NCBI GenBank assembly: GCA_020055645.1
Contig: CM034546.1
Location: 117,292,375-117,356,374, forward strand
From: Tomocerus qinae
Taxonomy: Eukaryota; Arthropoda; Collembola; Entomobryomorpha; Tomoceridae
Direction of reading: 5' to 3'
Length of the DNA: 64,000 nucleotides
The notes beneath the pieces are model-generated. The model was not told the origin of the DNA. It searched no databases and saw nothing but the letters and a program-made list of their open reading frames with translations. Below, in pieces: positions 21,990 through 34,290 of this stretch; the first letter of the stretch is position 1; each line of letters begins with the position of its first letter. Position numbers and translations under genes: made by a program.

Positions 21990-24900
21990 TGTTTCCAGGA
22001 AGATGTTGTTGTACTAAATCAACCTTGTTATTTACTCCTTAATTAGTTTATACACTTCCTTAGAGAAATACCTTTGGTACTAAGGAATTGATTCTTGGAT
22101 TTCCACAATTTATGTATTTTTGTAGAATATTACTGTTGTAAATAATTGTTTATTTTTGAGGTATGCCTTCTAGCATTACTACTACCAGTGACAATGTATT
22201 GGAAATGTCATTGTGTTAATCTCATGGGTAGTATATTTTATTAGTATTGATTTGTATCATCATTTGTTATCTCGATACTTTAAGATTGCCTATCATGCAA
22301 ACGTGCATTATGTATAATTGTGTATTACAAGCATGTTTTGTTTGCATGTTTTAATAATAATTTGAGGATCTGAGCACCTGTATGTACTACTGATAGACTG
22401 TTAGTAGAGTTCCTAGAAATTGTTTATACAGTTTGGCTTTGAGAAATGTCTAATTGATATCCTTGTCCATTAGAATTGATTTTCTGTTATGTAGAAGGTA
22501 ATTTCCTTGCAGTAATCAGTAATTGGTTTTGAAATGATTTACATATAGATGATAATACTCTTAAATCGTAATAAGAATGAAGTTGATGAAGTAAAAGTAG
22601 CAATTGAACGATCGAACGTATCGCAAGCACTGCCGTAAATGATATTTGTGAGTCAAGAACTTTGTATGAATATAAATCAACTAGTACATAAGTTCGTGTT
22701 ATTATCCTCAGTTGCAGTCCTGAATAATCAATTTCATTTTAGTTACACCTAGATTGTTCACTAAACACATTATATTTTGTAAGCTTTAAATTGATAATAT
22801 TAGAATAAATAGGTTATTGCTTCAATTATGCATGCCAAGATAATAGAAAAATCAAAAACAATGTTTTCATGCTGGTAGTAAAAACATCCAAAATGGTATT
22901 CTCAATCTCAAGAACTGAGATTATCCGTGTTATGTATTTACAAGTTCTGTAAAATCTGAATGGTATATTTATCTGTATCTATTTATTACAATTTTATTGA
23001 TACAATTAACAAGGAATGAAGGTTCTGTGTTTTTATGTACAGTCAAAAATTTTTGTGTCTGCTATTGTAGACCATTTTTTGCTGGACAAATCACTATTTG
23101 TAATGCGTCAGAAGTAGTGATATTGATAGACAAGTGCAGCTAAATGAATGCTATGTTATGTTATGCATGCTTAGAATAGATTTGGGTTTGTGTGATATGA
23201 TAGATTATTTATACGTAAACAACCATTCTCATAATTTCGAGAACTGTAAATGCTATGTTGTTAGTTTGTTAGTGCAAAATAAAGTCATTCGTTTGTCTAA
23301 TGATGAAATAATATATTCCTTTCCTGGGAAAGCAAAAACTTGTTATTGCAAATCATGTCTTGAAACATAATTAGATCAGGGGTAATAATTTTATTATACT
23401 GCCAGTATATAGGTAGCTCTTTCTTGAGGCTATCTGTCGCCTGATTAAACTGTTATAAAATAGATAGCATGGTAAAGAATTATCCTCGCGGGATCACGTA
23501 TTAATATCCTATTTATAATTTGTGTTTTGTTGACACAAAGCAATACAATGCTATTACGCTATTGTGTTTGTATTGATACCCTATACCATTTACTTAACTG
23601 GAGCATTTAGGTTATAGACTGTAATTTATTTAAAAAGCAATTATGTCGCTACTGGTCGTAACTTCCGTTTCCTATAAAGCAATCTGTAATGAATTTCAAT
23701 AAGTACATTAGTTCAAAACAGTTAATATGTTTGCAGATAATCGATTATCTTACACTTGGTATTCACATGTAGTTAATATTGTTTATGTTCCATAATTGTT
23801 ATCCAAGAAAATGAACTACGCTATATTATTACAACGTAACAAAAGATACGAGTACATTTCAATGAACTTAATGGATTCTGTTCTTGTTGACACTTATGGA
23901 AATAGGTACTTCTTGCATTGTACTCAGCCAGACGTCTTATCTCTTATTGCTATTCCCATTACGTTAAAAAGAAAATGACTGGGACAACAAAATATTCCCA
24001 ATCGTAAATGTTAACCTTTGACTGCTGTAATCGGTTCTAAGAAAAGCGTGGGAATAACTTTGGAAGTTAATATGACTGGGTTATTGCACAAATATAGCAC
24101 ACAACACGTCCTTTCGACGGAGTTACAAAATGTAATCAGGTCCGATTAGGTTAATGACATTTTTGACAGTGAATTCTTTTATTGATGAATCACTCTTCCC
24201 TATTGTATCAATCTAAATAGCCTTGTATGAAAACAACCTTTAGCAAACTTGACTGTTTCAATTTGGTAAACAAAAATAAATAGGTACCTTACTTATAGCT
24301 TATTGACAAATCGACCAAATTAATATGATATAATAAACTCACTTATGTATTCCATGTAATTGTTACGCATACTAGAATTTTTATTCCCTTTAGAGCCGTT
24401 TCTGTAATAAATGAGATGAATTATAAATGTAAATAACTACTATATATAGGTATAGCCACAGTGTAGTTTTTGAAGTATTTGATAATTTAGTGAGTTCTAG
24501 ATTACAACCATTAAAATAGAAATCGCATTTAGCATTTACCACATCATAAATATTACACGTTCACGTACAAGATCGTTTGCAATGGAAATAAATTAGATAT
24601 AGTAGAGAGATATTATTATTATTACTTTCAAGTGTAGACAAGTACAATATTTTGTGCTGTAAAATACAAATGTATTTGTTAACAGAGCATTAACAGGACG
24701 AAATCAGATCAAACATGCTTAATGTGCAGTTCGTGAGGGTTAAGAAATCATAGAAGTAAAAGATAAAGTATTAATTTTACAAACTGTAGTGCAAAAAAAT
24801 GGTTTAGTCATCACATGAGACATCTGAAACCGTCTACATTGATAGACTGGAGTCTAGGTCCACAATGCACTTGACATTTTGGATTACACAGCATTATTGA

Positions 24901-25362
24901 AATATATTCTCACTAACTACCTCCTCTGAGTCCGCATTATTTCCACATGTAATAACTTACTTAGTAGCTAGACTAATTTAGACGCATAATCTGCAGATCG
25001 CCATTTGCGTCAATTCTCTCAGAATAGCTTTTGTGTTTGACTTAGAATAATTTATTTACCAGTTCAACCAGATCGTATAATTACTGACCTACATGTTGAG
25101 GATCAAGTAGTTTCGCTACAAACTGTACAAAAATATAATATTTCAAAGTAAAAATTGCAATAAATAACAGAGACATGAGACAATAAAAATATTAGTTACA
25201 ACTTCTTTGGAATCACTTCTTTATATGCATTTCGTGACCCAGATTGTTATCCATCGGATATCTCAATAGTCTGTTAACGTTAACTTCTACTCTACTTGTG
25301 ACATTTGGTCGTAAAATATCAAAGCGAAGAATACAATAAAGTGTTTAATTCTCTGAAACATT
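21990..25362. other. Gene-free stretch between E and F
   Basis: AT-rich; probably includes the 3' untranslated region of gene E (an AATAAA lies near 22804). Two short open frames near 23134 and 23796 lack splice support or an ATG and were not called. Confidence 0.45.
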
Positions 25363-25620
25363 ATGGCTAAATCTGTCAAATCCAAAACCAAGTATCGAGT
25401 TCTGATTATTCTCCTGGTATTTTTCGTTATTGGAGGATATTATAAGTATGTTGAATCTCAAAACCTAGTTCGAAGCAACAAATGTAATCATATGCCTACC
25501 AAATCCCACAAGCCGAATGCACGACACCGAATAGATGCTGGGCAAGTAAGGACGCGAAGACACGCTGACAACAATCAGAGAGATCCTACCGGTAACCCAA
25601 TGACCAGGTTAGATATTTAA
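25363..25620 (+). CDS. Gene F: short basic type II-like membrane or secreted peptide
   Basis: ATG frame of 85 residues. The N-terminus is strongly basic (MAKSVKSKTKYR), followed by a hydrophobic helix at about 13-26, so it is either a signal anchor or a signal peptide with a long basic head. The rest is basic, with VRTRRH resembling a furin-type cleavage site. The frame may not end at 25620. An AG|GTTAGA donor at 25607 is phase 2, like its neighbours, and an acceptor at 26820 would add TASDQVD and a stop at 26845; that exon could instead be leader sequence of gene G. The start of the coding region is duplicated at 25797. The family is unrecognised. Confidence 0.5.
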   Translation: MAKSVKSKTKYRVLIILLVFFVIGGYYKYVESQNLVRSNKCNHMPTKSHKPNARHRIDAGQVRTRRHADNNQRDPTGNPMTRLDI

Positions 25621-25796
25621 GCTATAGCTGACTATCTTAATATTTTGAATTTGCCGGCTTTTTGAATAGTTCATGATGAAAAATCTTTGAAACCTGACAA
25701 AACATGCAATCAATATGATTTCAGGTAAATCTTTACTGTACTACTGCACAGTATTGAATGTTTTTACAATGGAAAATGGCATCATGCGTTGTATTT

Positions 25797-25859
25797 ATGC
25801 CTAAATCTGTCAAATCCAAAATCAAGTATCGAGTTCTGATTATTCTCTTGGCATTTTAA
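25797..25859 (+). pseudogene. Partial duplication of gene F start with its own 20-codon frame
   Basis: About 57 bases copy the start of gene F with a few changes. The copy keeps an ATG and the frame for MPKSVKSKIKYR followed by a hydrophobic run, then ends at TAA after 20 codons. In gene F the same helix continues. Flanks do not match obviously, so it is a small local duplication. It may be debris or a tiny membrane-peptide frame. Confidence 0.75.
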
Positions 25860-26933
25860 TTTTTTTTTCATTCTATGTATCTGTCGATATCGGATACAGA
25901 ATATTTCCGAATGTATTACACTTCATTATACCACACAATGTATTAAGCTACCTTGAAATTCACTAAGCATTTTACGTGTTAAACATTTACTACAAGTTTC
26001 GATTTAGTCTTAGTAAGCAACCTGATGCGGAAAATAAATACATATAAACAAATACTAAGTAATAGTTTAATAGATGGTTTTTCTCTTGTGTCAGATTGTA
26101 AGCCTGTTTAATAGTAAGAGACTGTTGATATTTATTTTTGGAATGCATGGAATGACAATATTTTTGCCAGTGGTGATGTCTTAAGTATTGTAATGAAGCT
26201 TTAATGACGCAATATTTACTACGCAGTATCATAAGTACTTAATACAAAAACATATCCATTGAATGCTTAAAAGCAAATCGATATTTTTATTACTACTTAT
26301 TGTCATTACTAATAGTACAGAAGGATCATACTACATCACGACTTGTTGAAGCTGACGTTTAAAATAATAGAGTATTGAATTACATTATAACATGGAGTCC
26401 CAATTAATTTGACTGTAGGGGATAATGACACACGTTTCTAATGGGCATTCTTAAAGTGTTGCGTTGTACATAGGTGGGACTTGAGTGGTATGAAATATAT
26501 TAAGCATCATGTAACTGCAGAATTGCAATATTTCTCCACCTTGTCCTTACTATGTGCAAATACTACACTGCTACTACTACATAAATATGTACATTTTTCG
26601 GTGTCTATTGTCTATGTATCAACAGTTGGCAACGCACTTATTATTCAGACACTTCCGCATCTTTTGAAGTGCTTGTCTAACTGTAGCAAAGAATTATGCC
26701 TTAAGTAATATAACATACCCATGTCTACATTTAATACGTCAATTGGTTAGTTAACAACACCAAGCTACAGAATCAAACAGCATTTTATCAAAATACGGTA
26801 GCCATTTTATTTTCTTGTAGGACAGCATCAGACCAGGTTGATTAGTATCACTCTGATTCATATTGCCACATAGCAATTCACCTTACACAGACATTCAATT
26901 AGTCGCTGGAAGAAATCACCATTTTTCTTAAAG
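25860..26933. other. Spacer before gene G
   Basis: No firm gene. It contains a good acceptor (TTTTCTTGTAG ending at 26820) that could open either a last exon of gene F (26821-26845) or a leader exon of gene G. Confidence 0.4.
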
Positions 26934-27937
26934 ATGTCATATCTCGCATCATTTAATCCTATCAGATTCTTTATAGCTGTAACCCTCCTTGGGTTTTTTA
27001 CCTTTGCTACATTTGTAGTTGTTGACGACTTTGTCCGTAAAAAGACTTTTAGTTTGGCAGGAAAACAATCGACTGGAAACGAGGAGTCTGTTGGTGTTCC
27101 AGAAGTAATTGATAGCCACAAATCTCCCAGGTAAAGTTTCCTCTGATATACAGTACAATAGAATTGAATCTGTGGCTATGATTTCAAAGGTACTTTAAAA
27201 CTTTAGCAAAACTGGAGACTTCATTCCTGAGGATATTGATCTTTATGGTATTGATGATACATTACTAGTAGATTATGTTAAAGGAACAAAACCTAGCCCG
27301 AAGGATCCTCTACGCGAAGATGCCCCTGCACCTCTCACCCCGACCCAGCCTATTGCCCCTGATTACAATTCTTACGAAAGTCTAACTGACCAGGATAGTA
27401 AAAAGGGTAAAAATCAAGTTTCCAATGCACCATATGGTACATATCTACAAATGAAGTGGGAAGTTATTGCTTTGATCTTTGTAGATTCAGAGGATATGGC
27501 TGTCCAGTATCCAGAAACTCAGATTGGATCGCGTAAACAATTGCTGTAAGGACCAATGCTCTAAAAACAATTTTGATACAATTTTTCTGTTTTTAATACT
27601 AATTCTTCGTTCTGTAGATGTTTGGACATGGCCATAGCTGGAGTGATTATTGCTGCCCTTGTTGTAATGTTTGTCAGCATTCTTCACACTTTGGTTGACT
27701 GGCTACTCGCAGAGGACCCAAAAGCTATCAATACTAATACCTCCAAGTAAATTTTGTCAATTTTTATCTTGAACAATCAGAATTATATCCTTTCTGACCA
27801 TTCCTTGGTCATATTTATTAATGGCTATCTCTTTCTGTTTCAGGACAAGAGTTTTTCACATTCCTTTTCTGGCTAAATTGGATCCCCAAACCAAAGCAAT
27901 GGTCTTCGACAAAGCTTCTCAAGTTCACAAAGTATAA
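26934..27937 (+). CDS. Gene G: membrane protein with N-terminal anchor and second helix (unrecognised)
   Basis: Five exons, 26934-27130, 27207-27406, 27485-27545, 27618-27746 and 27844-27937, with intron phases 2,1,2,2 give 226 residues. A hydrophobic segment at about 11-30 may be a signal anchor or signal peptide. The region 66-152 is polar, acidic and proline-rich (DAPAPLTPTQPIAP). A strong transmembrane helix lies at about 157-179, followed by a 45-residue tail. AATAAA at 27993 and more copies to 28020 mark the 3' end. No known family is recognised. It shares the phase-2 first intron and general plan with the other small membrane genes, but its transmembrane exon is fourth, as the transmembrane exon of gene E is fifth. 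Function unknown. Confidence 0.85.
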
Positions 27938-28020
27938 TATGCCATGACCATTTCTAATTCAAAAATTAACTTTGGTACTTGGATATTTATTGAATAAAAT
28001 GGAAATAATTTTGGGAATAA

Positions 28021-31000
28021 AATAAAAAGTCCATCCTGAAATAATGAGGAATTTAGATGGGCGCTTTTAGAGCTACCTAATTATTTTGTGTGATCAGTAC
28101 AATTATCATACACATTATTTACAGGTAACTTGAAGCAAGAGATTAGGTGGAAAATAAACTTGATTTCATTTTGAATACCATGATTCAATGTGTATTGCTG
28201 CTAAACTGCTAGAATTGGAATCTAATAACAATAGTTATATAAAATATGCAGACGTTTATAATTTATTGGTTGAGGGTTTACTTAACAATATAAAATTATT
28301 CCAAAACCATAATTTCATTTATCGTGCTGTACATTACTATACAAAATACATTTACAACCACATAGATAGCTTTGAATTTTCTAAGTTTCATTGGAGGTAT
28401 ATACAGTCTCAAGATTTTTATGGGTCTACGCAATAGCTCTTGTTATTTCAATTGGTTGATCCTTTAACTGTCATTAAGATTATCAGATTGTCGAATACAA
28501 TGAAATTTACTAGTTTTAATGTACGTAATATGAATAGAATCAATATTGATTAATTGATGTTCGTCAGAACAAAAGAACAGTTACTAATTGGGGTTATATC
28601 TCCATTTACAAGCTATTGTCATTTTCCGATTGACACGATTTAGGATTTGGCACGTTTTACTAGTGTGGATGTACTTTTGGCATATGAATGAAAACCTTTG
28701 GTGAGCAACTAAATTGAACTGATGCTCTATCGTTATAATTCAGTTATCAAAGAAATATAATGATAGTAGACTCCCTTCTTTTCAGCAATTTGCAATGGTT
28801 GCTAGTATTCCAAACTGTCTGATGAGTTAACAAACTTCAATTTCAAACTATTTTAATTATGAATCATAGTATAATTCAGTTATGCATTCATTTATTTAGG
28901 TTATTATTAGCAGTAGTGGAGGAACACATGATCTCATTGACGCTATAAGGTTTAAATATGTGCCTGATAATCATAAAGGAGAAAATTCATGATAATATGG
29001 CATATATAGAGAACGATATGAATTTCTGATATGACTGATATGGGTATTATTTATTCCAGAGTGGAAATACCCATACAAGCAAAAAGCAAACAGCCTTGGT
29101 TAGCACATTCATATTGTGACACTATATGCATTTTACATACCTACATTGTTAAACACCTACACTAGGCAAGTCATTATTCATTAACAGCGTGCTTGTAGTC
29201 ACGTTACATTCATTTTTGTTAGTCTATTCCACACAATATTCATGTCTGGGTACCTGGAGTTAGTAAATAATGGTGGTTGTTCGTAGTGCAATACTAAAAG
29301 TGAATGATGATTTTAGTGTCAATCTGTCTGGCATTCGCAGGTACAGATAGCTCAACTGTAGCATCATTTTATCCCTTGTTTATATTTCACTCCGTGCTAA
29401 CTTTGGTTTGTGTCACTGTCTTCTAATCTTGTCTCATTGTGGAAAATGATTTCTAAGACTATTTAAAAATCCTATTAACCCTCCGGCCGCTTCTCCTGCA
29501 AGTGTTTAAAGGTAAGATACTCATTACTATTTTAGTAACGAAAATTTATTTGTTCTAATTCATGTAAATGGGAAAAGTTGTATATAAACAAAAGTGTCTC
29601 ATCTCATCACTGATAGAGTTTAATAATAGATAGAAGCTGATACACAAATATACAAAAATGTTCTGCAGACGGCTTATAATACACAAACACGTATTCATAA
29701 TGATTTTTATGTATAGGTATACAGCATTATAAATGTTGGCAGCTTCAAGAGGAAGTAAAAAACTAGAAAATGTCGTTTCGATGATGTGATACGTGTAATG
29801 TTTTATAGTGTCCATTGTTATACACTCTTTGCATGATGGTAATACAATACTCAGGTTAATTTAATATTTGGATGCTCATTGTCTAGAAGCTTAGCCCAGT
29901 CGATTCATTAAACTACATAAACATTTCTACATATAGTGCTACTGTGTATTTCATAGCCATAGATAGAATACAGACGATTAGATACAAACTGGACATACAG
30001 ATGCTCTATGTAAATATAAACCAAGCAAGTAAGTTTGACTTGCTACTTATTATATACTTAGTCATGATTCATGATGGTCAACGTATTTAATGTGGTCTGA
30101 CGTTTGAAAGTGGCCTTGAAAAGGTTACATTTGCTAAAAATGCCATTTTTTGTTTGACATTTTAAGTCAAAAGTGCAAGGAGGGTCATCCTGCGTTTCAA
30201 GACGAATATATTTGACTATATTGAACATTAATTTAGCATTTTTTGCTCCAATAAACAAATACTTTGGGACTTTAGGTTAATACCTGAAAAACTTGTAGAT
30301 ATTGCGTTTGAATATGACTTAAATCATGTCAATTGAGTTCAATTTATAGGCCCAGTAACATAGTAGTAGGTACTAAACGCAATGTACAGTGCATACCTAA
30401 ATACATAGTAATATATATCTGCTCCCTATAAATGATATCAGTTCTTCTGTAATGCACTCATTTTGTAAACTCTAAGTAGGAATAGTATATCAAATAATAA
30501 GTTAATGAAAAGTCGTATATGAAATACTCAACCATCAACCTATCAGAACTTTAGTGATAAATTTTAATTTTCGTTGATGAATACACTCACAAATGTGAGA
30601 TGGACCTTATCTTTCGATAAGTACATAATATTGATAACTCGTATGTCCAAACAGAAGGCATAGCTAGAACCCCTCGATGAACAATACGTTACTCTGTACC
30701 ATAGTGCTGGTTTATTTTAAATGTTTTATACAGGACAAAAGGGCAAAAATGTCGATAAGGCTGTGTGACAATTAAGGTTGACCTCCTAGGACCTAAGCCC
30801 TTTAATTCAGTTTAAAATTGTAATAGGTCGAGTGAAGAACTCTTATGTTTATCTAGACGGCAATTGCATGTGATCTAAATGTAGAAAATGCACTGTGTGG
30901 GTATAGACCAAAGTTCCTGTAGTATTAGCTAGTATGCAGTGTATTTACACTATAGCTACAGCAACTTTGGGTATAGACAGTTAATAATTATCAAATCAAT

Positions 31001-31244
31001 TTTAAATTTTTATTTGATTGATCCCTCAAGGTAAACGACATCAAATGCGAGAGTGGCTCTGACAGAGGATGTTGATAGGAACAAACGACAGTCCTTGATA
31101 GTTTCAAATAAAAAGTGCCTTGTGTACAGAAATCGTCCGAAAATTTCAAACTGAAAATCTGGAAAGAATTTCTGTTTCTTCGTTATCATCAGTTGATTTT
31201 TGAAAAGCATTTTTCTATTTAGAAATCTCATCATTATTGTAATA
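28021..31244. other. Gene-free stretch between G and H
   Basis: AT-rich. Apart from one weak ATG frame at 28188-28436, listed separately, nothing looks coding on either strand. Confidence 0.45.
28188..28436 (+). CDS. Weak small open frame (hypothetical)
   Basis: ATG frame of 82 residues, rich in Tyr, Asn, Ile and His, 250 bases after gene G. Length and composition are within what AT-rich DNA gives by chance. It has no signal peptide, no recognised motif and no clear promoter. It may be noncoding. Confidence 0.15.
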   Translation: MCIAAKLLELESNNNSYIKYADVYNLLVEGLLNNIKLFQNHNFIYRAVHYYTKYIYNHIDSFEFSKFHWRYIQSQDFYGSTQ

Positions 31245-32092
31245 ATGAATTTGGCACCACAATGTGTAGTCACCAACTACGTTTTAAATTCGTTAATTCT
31301 GTCAATGTTCTTCGTATTCATTAGCGCCTCTGATACACAGCTAGGCAATGAAACTATTATTCCATTTGAAGACTCAAACAATGTTAGCAGCATTAATTCA
31401 ACTTACCTGGACAATTCTAGGTAAACACATTTAACCATTTTTCCATGTACTCATTTAAATAATTTGCACTCTTACATTGTAAAGTATCTTTTCCAGTGAC
31501 TCTGTCGAGTACAACAACACATCTTATGGTCTGTATGGATATCAAAAACATCCTTCTAAAATTGCAGCAGTTGTCGTTTACTGTGTAGCTGTCTTTATAG
31601 GGGTATTCGGAGTACTCATAAAATACTTTGTGATGCAATATGAGCGATTACAAGCCCAAGCCCAACTAGGTAAGCTACAGTACCGTGTAAAGCGGTAATT
31701 TAATCAGAAATATCACCTAATAATATATGCGGTATATTTATTAGCGTACCTAATCAAGGTAAATACTCTTATCACAATGACGTATAATTCTTGCAATTGT
31801 TAATCAAGCTTATAAATTTTTATTTTTCACAAAATGTGAATCTACATATTTACGTAAACAGCAATTTTCCTGGTTATTTCTATTGTTTTATAACTCATGA
31901 ATGTATAGCATTTCCTATTCGGTTCTAACAAAAAGAATTTCAACTGAAGAATAATTTTGGTACCGCAAATGAAATAAATATGGCTTGATAATAATATTGT
32001 TAACTATAGCTATTTAGATTACCATGTTCTGTTTCGTTTCTGTTTGGATCTCTTTAGAATACCAGCAATTGCAAACGGTGAAAACGTATTAA
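31245..32092 (+). CDS. Gene H: small type I membrane protein with N-glycosylated outer part
   Basis: Exons 31245-31420, 31497-31669 and 32058-32092, phases 2 and 1, give 127 residues. The ATG at 31245 is the first in the frame. Residues about 10-32 are a hydrophobic signal sequence with likely cleavage before SDTQ. The outer part is short and holds sequons NET, NVS, NST and NTS. The transmembrane helix is at about 81-100, followed by a tail with YERLQAQAQLEYQQLQ, which looks helical and Gln-rich. The exon plan (outer exon, phase 2, transmembrane exon, phase 1, short tail exon) is the same as gene C. The family is not recognised; a cell-surface role is the only inference. Confidence 0.8.
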
Positions 32093-33095
32093 TACAATTC
32101 AGTAGATCTCACAAAAGAGAGGTAAGTGTCCGCATTAATTATTTTAACATAATACAGAACAAATAAACAGTAAAAGCATCTCATGACATAATATTCCAAT
32201 GTAGTTTGTGTGTATGATGCTTAGGGCTTAGACTAATATTTATCTCACCTCAAGTGGATTTCAGATGAATTCATATCTTTCCAATTGAATAATTTAACAA
32301 GTTTCATTACTCATAATTTATCCTTTGTCATTTTCAGATTGAATATGCAGACTGGCGTTTATTGATCTAACTACACTAGTACCTACACTTAAGTTATGAC
32401 TCTCTGAGACTCGAATAGACAGCAGATGCTTTACAGATTTTCCTCAGTTACCACTACACAAGCCTTTAACTACCTATTCAAGATTAAATTTTGTACCTAC
32501 TCTTCACGTTTCCTCGTTTTAAACTGTTAAATTATATGACAAAGGATTATGGATAAAATCCCTTTAATCTGTGACAGGAAATGCAGGGCTGCAATTTATA
32601 ATGACGAATGACTACAATGAATAAACATTACTTTAATAATGTACAATGAGAGTGTACATAGTGAAGATAATTTGTTTAACATTACAATGCAAGGCTTAGC
32701 TTAAGTAAAGATGTTATCAACATCACTCATAGAATGCAGCAATTGATAATAACTTTGCAGCCATAATGATAATAAATCTCATTTGATTCAAATTCCTAAG
32801 ATATAAGTTATAGATGTATAAGGGCTTTAAAATTCTATACATATAGATAATACATACATACATTCTATACATAAAACATACATATAGATAATTGTAACAC
32901 TTTGTTCTCTCGTGATGAGCAACAGATTAAGAATAATTTACCGAAACTAAACTTTTTAAAACAATTACCCTGTATTGTATTTCCATTGAATAATAGAAAG
33001 AGAGAGTCCATGTAAGTTCGTTCGTATGTTCGTTTCGTCAACCAAAAATGTACCTGGGGTGTCGCAACACATTGCTAAAAACAATGTGAGACGGT
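32093..33095. other. Gene-free stretch after H
   Basis: AT-rich unique sequence with short ATACATA-type runs near 32820-32890. No exons are seen. Confidence 0.5.
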
Positions 33096-33370
33096 TTACC
33101 CTTGGCGGAGCCAGGCATAAGCAGTGTAGTGCTTATGCCTGCTTGCCGTGCTTCTGCCTTCTACTACTCTACTCACTCGGCACTCGGCTGCTGGCTGGCT
33201 GGACTGAGATGAGAAGACAAGCACTCTGCTTGCCTTCTCATCCTTGACGGAGCCAGGCATAAGCAGTGTGTAGTGCTTCTGCCTACTTGCCGTGCTTCTG
33301 CCTTCTACTACCCTACTCACTCGGCTGCTGGCTGGATTGAGATGAGAAGACTTCTCATCTGATTTCTTTC
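33096..33370. repeat. Two diverged ~130-bp direct repeats containing hairpins
   Basis: Two copies (from about 33100 and 33243) share CGGAGCCAGGCATAAGCAGTG and later TGCCGTGCTTCTGCCTTCTA. Copy 1 holds a perfect 12-bp stem, CAGGCATAAGCA (33112-33123) with TGCTTATGCCTG (33130-33141). It also holds a 16-bp stem with one mismatch and a 3-base loop (33208-33223 with 33227-33242). Copy 2 keeps a 9-bp GATGAGAAG/CTTCTCATC stem. The region is more GC-rich than its surroundings. Confidence 0.8.
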
Positions 33371-33493
33371 GTTAGTGCAAGCCATCCTTGCACCAACTTT
33401 TGATTCTTGCGGCAGATACAAAGATCTGCCAAAATCTACGTTTCATCGTGCTACGGCTGCATGGTGGTTGCTGTCGTCAGTGGCTGTTGTCAT

Positions 33494-33640
33494 TTCTGTC
33501 CGTCTTTGGTCATCTTTGGACTCATCTCTGTCCGTCTTTGGTCATCTCTGTCCGTCTTTGGTCATCTCTGTCCGTCTTTGGCCATCTCTGTCCGTCTTTG
33601 GTCATCTCTGTCCGTCTTTGGTCATCTCTGGCTGTTGTCT
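33494..33640 (+). repeat. 20-bp minisatellite (tccgtctttggtcatctctg)
   Basis: Six copies of TCCGTCTTTGG start at 33499, 33531, 33551, 33571, 33591 and 33611 (within a base); the last five are spaced exactly 20 bp. A second short repeat, ctgtgcctgtcatttgtcat, follows near 33660-33700. There are no spacers, so this is not a CRISPR array. Confidence 0.85.
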
Positions 33641-33723
33641 TTTCTGCCCGTCAAGTCATCTGTGCCTGTCATTTGTCATCTGTGCCTGTCATTTGTCATC
33701 TGGACCAAACTACTGAAGTAAGT

Positions 33724-33739
33724 GGGGGGGGGGGGGGGG
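33724..33739 (+). repeat. Poly-G run (16 bases)
   Basis: Sixteen consecutive G residues stand between the minisatellite and the inverted-repeat block. The exact length may vary or be misassembled. Confidence 0.8.
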
Positions 33740-33753
33740 CAAAGGGCAAAGAT

Positions 33754-34230
33754 AAGCTAGGTTTTGAGTGTCACTTTCCCTTTCACTTCACGCGGAAAAA
33801 TGACCTTTCAGTTACTTTTTCTGCCTAAAATTACAAATCCCCTCACCTGGGGATTATTTAAGCTAGGTTTTCAGTTTCCCTTTCACTTCACGCGGAAAAA
33901 GGACCATGCAGTTACTTATTCTGCCTAAAATTCCAAATCCCCTCACCTGGGGCGTATTGAAGCTAGGTTTTGAGTTTCACTTCACACGGAAAAAGGACCA
34001 TGCAGTTACTTATTCGCCTAAAATTCCAAATCCCCTCACCTGGGGTAACGGCAATGTTTTATTTGTCAATGTTCCTTTGCGCGTGAAGTGAAAAGGAAGT
34101 GAAACTCAAAACCTAGCTTTATTAATATTCCTTTGCGCGTGAAGTGAAAAGGAAGTGAAACTCAAAACCTAGCTTTATGAATGTTCCTTTGTGCGTGAAG
34201 TGAAAAGGAAGTGACACTCATAACCTAGGT
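33754..34230. repeat. Three ~100-bp units facing three ~57-bp inverted units
   Basis: Left units start at 33754, 33860 and 33960 (AAGCTAGGTTTTGAGT, then CACTTCACGCGGAAAAA, then CCCCTCACCTGGGG). Right units start near 34071, 34127 and 34182 and read GCGTGAAGTGAAAAGGAAGTG then CTCAAAACCTAGCTTT, the reverse complement of the left starts. The block can therefore fold back on itself. Confidence 0.85.
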
Positions 34231-34290
34231 TTTACTGTTAGAATTATCAATTCGCGAAACCGAATTACCAAATAATAATCGCAGTGAGAA

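Noticed and set aside
23134-23978. Two small frames after gene E (78 and 60 codons)
   Set aside because: The first lacks an ATG at its start, the second is short and without motifs; both fit chance in AT-rich DNA or 3' untranslated sequence.
33530-33640. CRISPR-like short repeat
   Set aside because: Units are contiguous without spacers and the window is eukaryotic.
33375-33828. Overlapping open frames of 104-146 codons in all three frames
   Set aside because: They arise from the 20-bp minisatellite, which has no stops in any frame on this strand; the periodic Ser/Val/Leu/His composition shows the artefact.
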